NCBI GenBank assembly: GCA_044356745.1
Contig: JBIKVP010000091.1
Location: 1-7,030 of the forward strand
Length of the DNA stretch: 7,030 bases
Source of the DNA: JBIKVP01 sp044356745
GTDB taxonomy: Bacteria > Pseudomonadota > Alphaproteobacteria > Rhizobiales > Beijerinckiaceae
Direction of reading: 5' to 3'
Positions 6,935 through 7,030 of this stretch are shown in pieces. Within the stretch, counting starts at the first letter, position 1, and each line of letters starts with the position of its first letter. Position numbers and translations under genes: made by a program. Below the pieces are notes generated by a model. The model searched no databases. It was not told the origin of the DNA and worked only from the letters and a program-made list of their open reading frames with translations.

Positions 6935-7020
6935 TATACCCCTCGTGAGTGAAGAGTTGGCGTTATCTTTTTATTAAGGTTGTTTTGATTCCAATTTGGT
7001 ATGGGTACGCTTTTAGAACC
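6935..7020 (+). repeat. 86-bp exact inverted repeat, right copy
   Basis: This is the exact reverse complement of 17-102. The first 66 bp are upstream sequence and the last 20 bp include the ATG at 7001 and following codons of the gene leaving the right edge. It begins about 100 bp after the gyrA stop. The inner border (6934/6935) coincides with the sequence TATACCCC, which is also the inner border of the left copy, as expected if both copies share a defined element end. Confidence 0.9.
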
Positions 7021-7030
7021 GGATCAACGG
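7001..7030 (+). CDS. 5' end of an unidentified repeated gene (right copy, partial)
   Basis: ATG at 7001 begins MGTLLEPDQR and the window ends. The frame is closed upstream by TGA at 6986-6988 and has no other start, so the ATG is the likely initiation codon; no strong Shine-Dalgarno sequence precedes it (AAGG at 6976-6979 is too far). The left-edge copy gives the same peptide with only silent base changes. An overlapping frame from GTG 6949 (VKSWRYLFIKVVLIPIW...) is open too, but its residues differ between the copies beyond the identical block, so it is the weaker choice. The product is unknown; a protein of a multicopy mobile element is an inference. Confidence 0.5.
   Translation, partial: MGTLLEPDQR

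Noticed and set aside
6898..6948. Sixteen-codon frame after gyrA
   Set aside because: Too short, without a ribosome-binding site or recognisable product, and it ends inside the repeat.
6949..7030. Frame from GTG 6949 coding for a hydrophobic, membrane-like peptide (VKSWRYLFIKVVLIPIW), also open in the left copy
   Set aside because: It follows a stop codon with no ribosome-binding site, and base differences between the copies change its residues while being silent in the MGTLLEPDQR frame.
1..7030. CRISPR array, tRNA or rRNA gene, toxin-antitoxin pair or defence system
   Set aside because: No regularly spaced repeats, cloverleaf sequences, rRNA segments or typical small gene pairs are visible; the interior is core housekeeping sequence.

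Overview
The window is a 7.0-kb piece of what looks like an alphaproteobacterial chromosome, probably Hyphomicrobiales-like. This rests on the GyrA, RibH and RNase R protein sequences as I recall those families and on the tight ribH-nusB pair; no search was run. The housekeeping genes look close to 50% G+C. Four complete, intact genes fill positions 406-6831: rnr (RNase R, minus strand), then divergently ribH (lumazine synthase) and nusB (antitermination/rRNA factor) as a 4-bp-overlapping pair, then gyrA (DNA gyrase subunit A), all three on the plus strand.

Layout. 1-102: one copy of an 86-bp exact repeat, with the first 12 codons of an unidentified gene running off the left edge. 105-350: the 3' end of an unrecognised AT-rich gene (33% G+C by my count) that has lost its start where the repeat begins. 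406-2685: rnr. 2686-2873: divergent intergenic region with a promoter candidate for each direction and a small inverted repeat. 2874-3892: ribH-nusB. 3893-4113: intergenic region holding a MITE-like element (imperfect inverted ends flanked by TA), an internal REP-like palindrome and a likely gyrA promoter. 4114-6831: gyrA. 6832-6934: no convincing gene. 6935-7020: second copy of the 86-bp repeat, inverted relative to the first, with the first 10 codons of the same gene running off the right edge.

How it fits together. RNase R degrades structured RNA, NusB acts in rRNA antitermination, GyrA is the breakage-reunion subunit of gyrase and RibH makes the lumazine precursor of riboflavin. These are core functions and I see no dedicated new pathway among them. 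The notable part is the frame around them: both ends enter the 5' end of the same repeated gene, reading outward, and just past the identical block the two copies differ only at synonymous third codon positions. The simplest reading is a segment (possibly a whole contig) bounded by two copies of a multicopy protein-coding element, perhaps an insertion sequence. The left copy appears to have cut an AT-rich gene, and the gene order suggests a rearranged genome.
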